Positions 63,795-64,000 of a stretch of DNA of 64,000 nucleotides are shown here, in pieces. The position numbers and the translations under genes were made by a program. The DNA is from Mucilaginibacter sp. CSA2-8R (GTDB lineage Bacteria; Bacteroidota; Bacteroidia; Sphingobacteriales; Sphingobacteriaceae): contig NZ_CP152389.1 in assembly GCF_038806765.1 (NCBI RefSeq), positions 1,736,001 to 1,800,000 of the forward strand, given 5' to 3'. Position 1 is the stretch's first letter. Every line of letters starts with the position of its first letter. The notes beneath the pieces are model-generated. The model was not told the DNA's origin and did no database searches. It worked only from the letters and a program-made list of their open reading frames with translations.

Positions 63795-64000
<206 letters not shown>

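Overview
The window looks like a chromosomal segment of a Bacteroidota bacterium, most likely family Sphingobacteriaceae (Mucilaginibacter/Pedobacter-like). The evidence is the 5' end of a 16S rRNA gene at the right edge, promoters of the Bacteroidota type (TTTG, 17-22 bases, TAnnTTTG) in front of many genes, a SusC/SusD pair, and Bacteroidota-style families throughout (DUF1680/GH127, PD40-metalloprotease-barrel protein, peptidase M1, VF530, POT transporter). Genus assignment is inference from reading the sequence only.

Layout. 0-4.7 kb: biotin genes bioF-bioD, a small Spy-like exported protein, an XRE/S24 repressor divergent from a degenerate GIY-YIG protein across a strong palindromic operator, a lipoprotein MsrB and a fasciclin protein. 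4.7-14 kb: a metalloprotease/beta-propeller/outer-membrane-barrel protein, a class A penicillin-binding protein, a PPK2 kinase and an exported M1 aminopeptidase. 14-17.7 kb: a compact 5-oxoprolinase operon pxpB-pxpC-pxpA plus an NRAMP-fold transporter that lacks the usual metal-binding residues. 17.8-22 kb: an L,D-transpeptidase-like protein, a nitroreductase, an endonuclease III relative, a cold shock protein and a membrane-anchored EEP hydrolase. 22-26.8 kb: a MarR regulator, then a DUF1338 2-oxoadipate dioxygenase/decarboxylase next to a YdiJ-type D-2-hydroxyglutarate dehydrogenase, which read as two consecutive steps of lysine/2-oxoadipate breakdown. 26.8-34.5 kb: a GH127 arabinofuranosidase, a TetR regulator whose palindromic operator recurs before the next membrane-protein gene, a DAC-domain (DisA_N-like) protein with an altered signature, and a two-gene 5'-nucleotidase.

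34.5-49.3 kb: YpdA-like reductase and GNAT protein, the SRP RNA, a 2H phosphoesterase, DNA polymerase IV, a yellow/MRJP-like protein, an RluA pseudouridine synthase, a putatively exported methyltransferase, a sigma-54 response regulator, RNase P RNA, a DPM1-like glycosyltransferase, a POT peptide transporter, a PgpH-type c-di-AMP phosphodiesterase and tRNA-Ser(GCU).

49.4-55.3 kb is the decayed, accessory part: a frameshifted N-terminal integrase remnant beside the tRNA, an MFS/NHL operon whose first gene (Kelch mutarotase) is cut off head-to-head against a truncated and frameshifted esterase (probable deletion that removed both 5' ends and the shared promoter), an orphan ATP-grasp ligase, and a fragment of a two-component regulator propeller. 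55.9-60.7 kb is an orphan SusC/SusD pair. The right end holds VF530, a DEAD-box-like protein with altered motifs, about 1 kb with three tandem rRNA promoters that share the same initially transcribed sequence, and the start of 16S rRNA. No CRISPR array, intact insertion sequence or prophage was seen.
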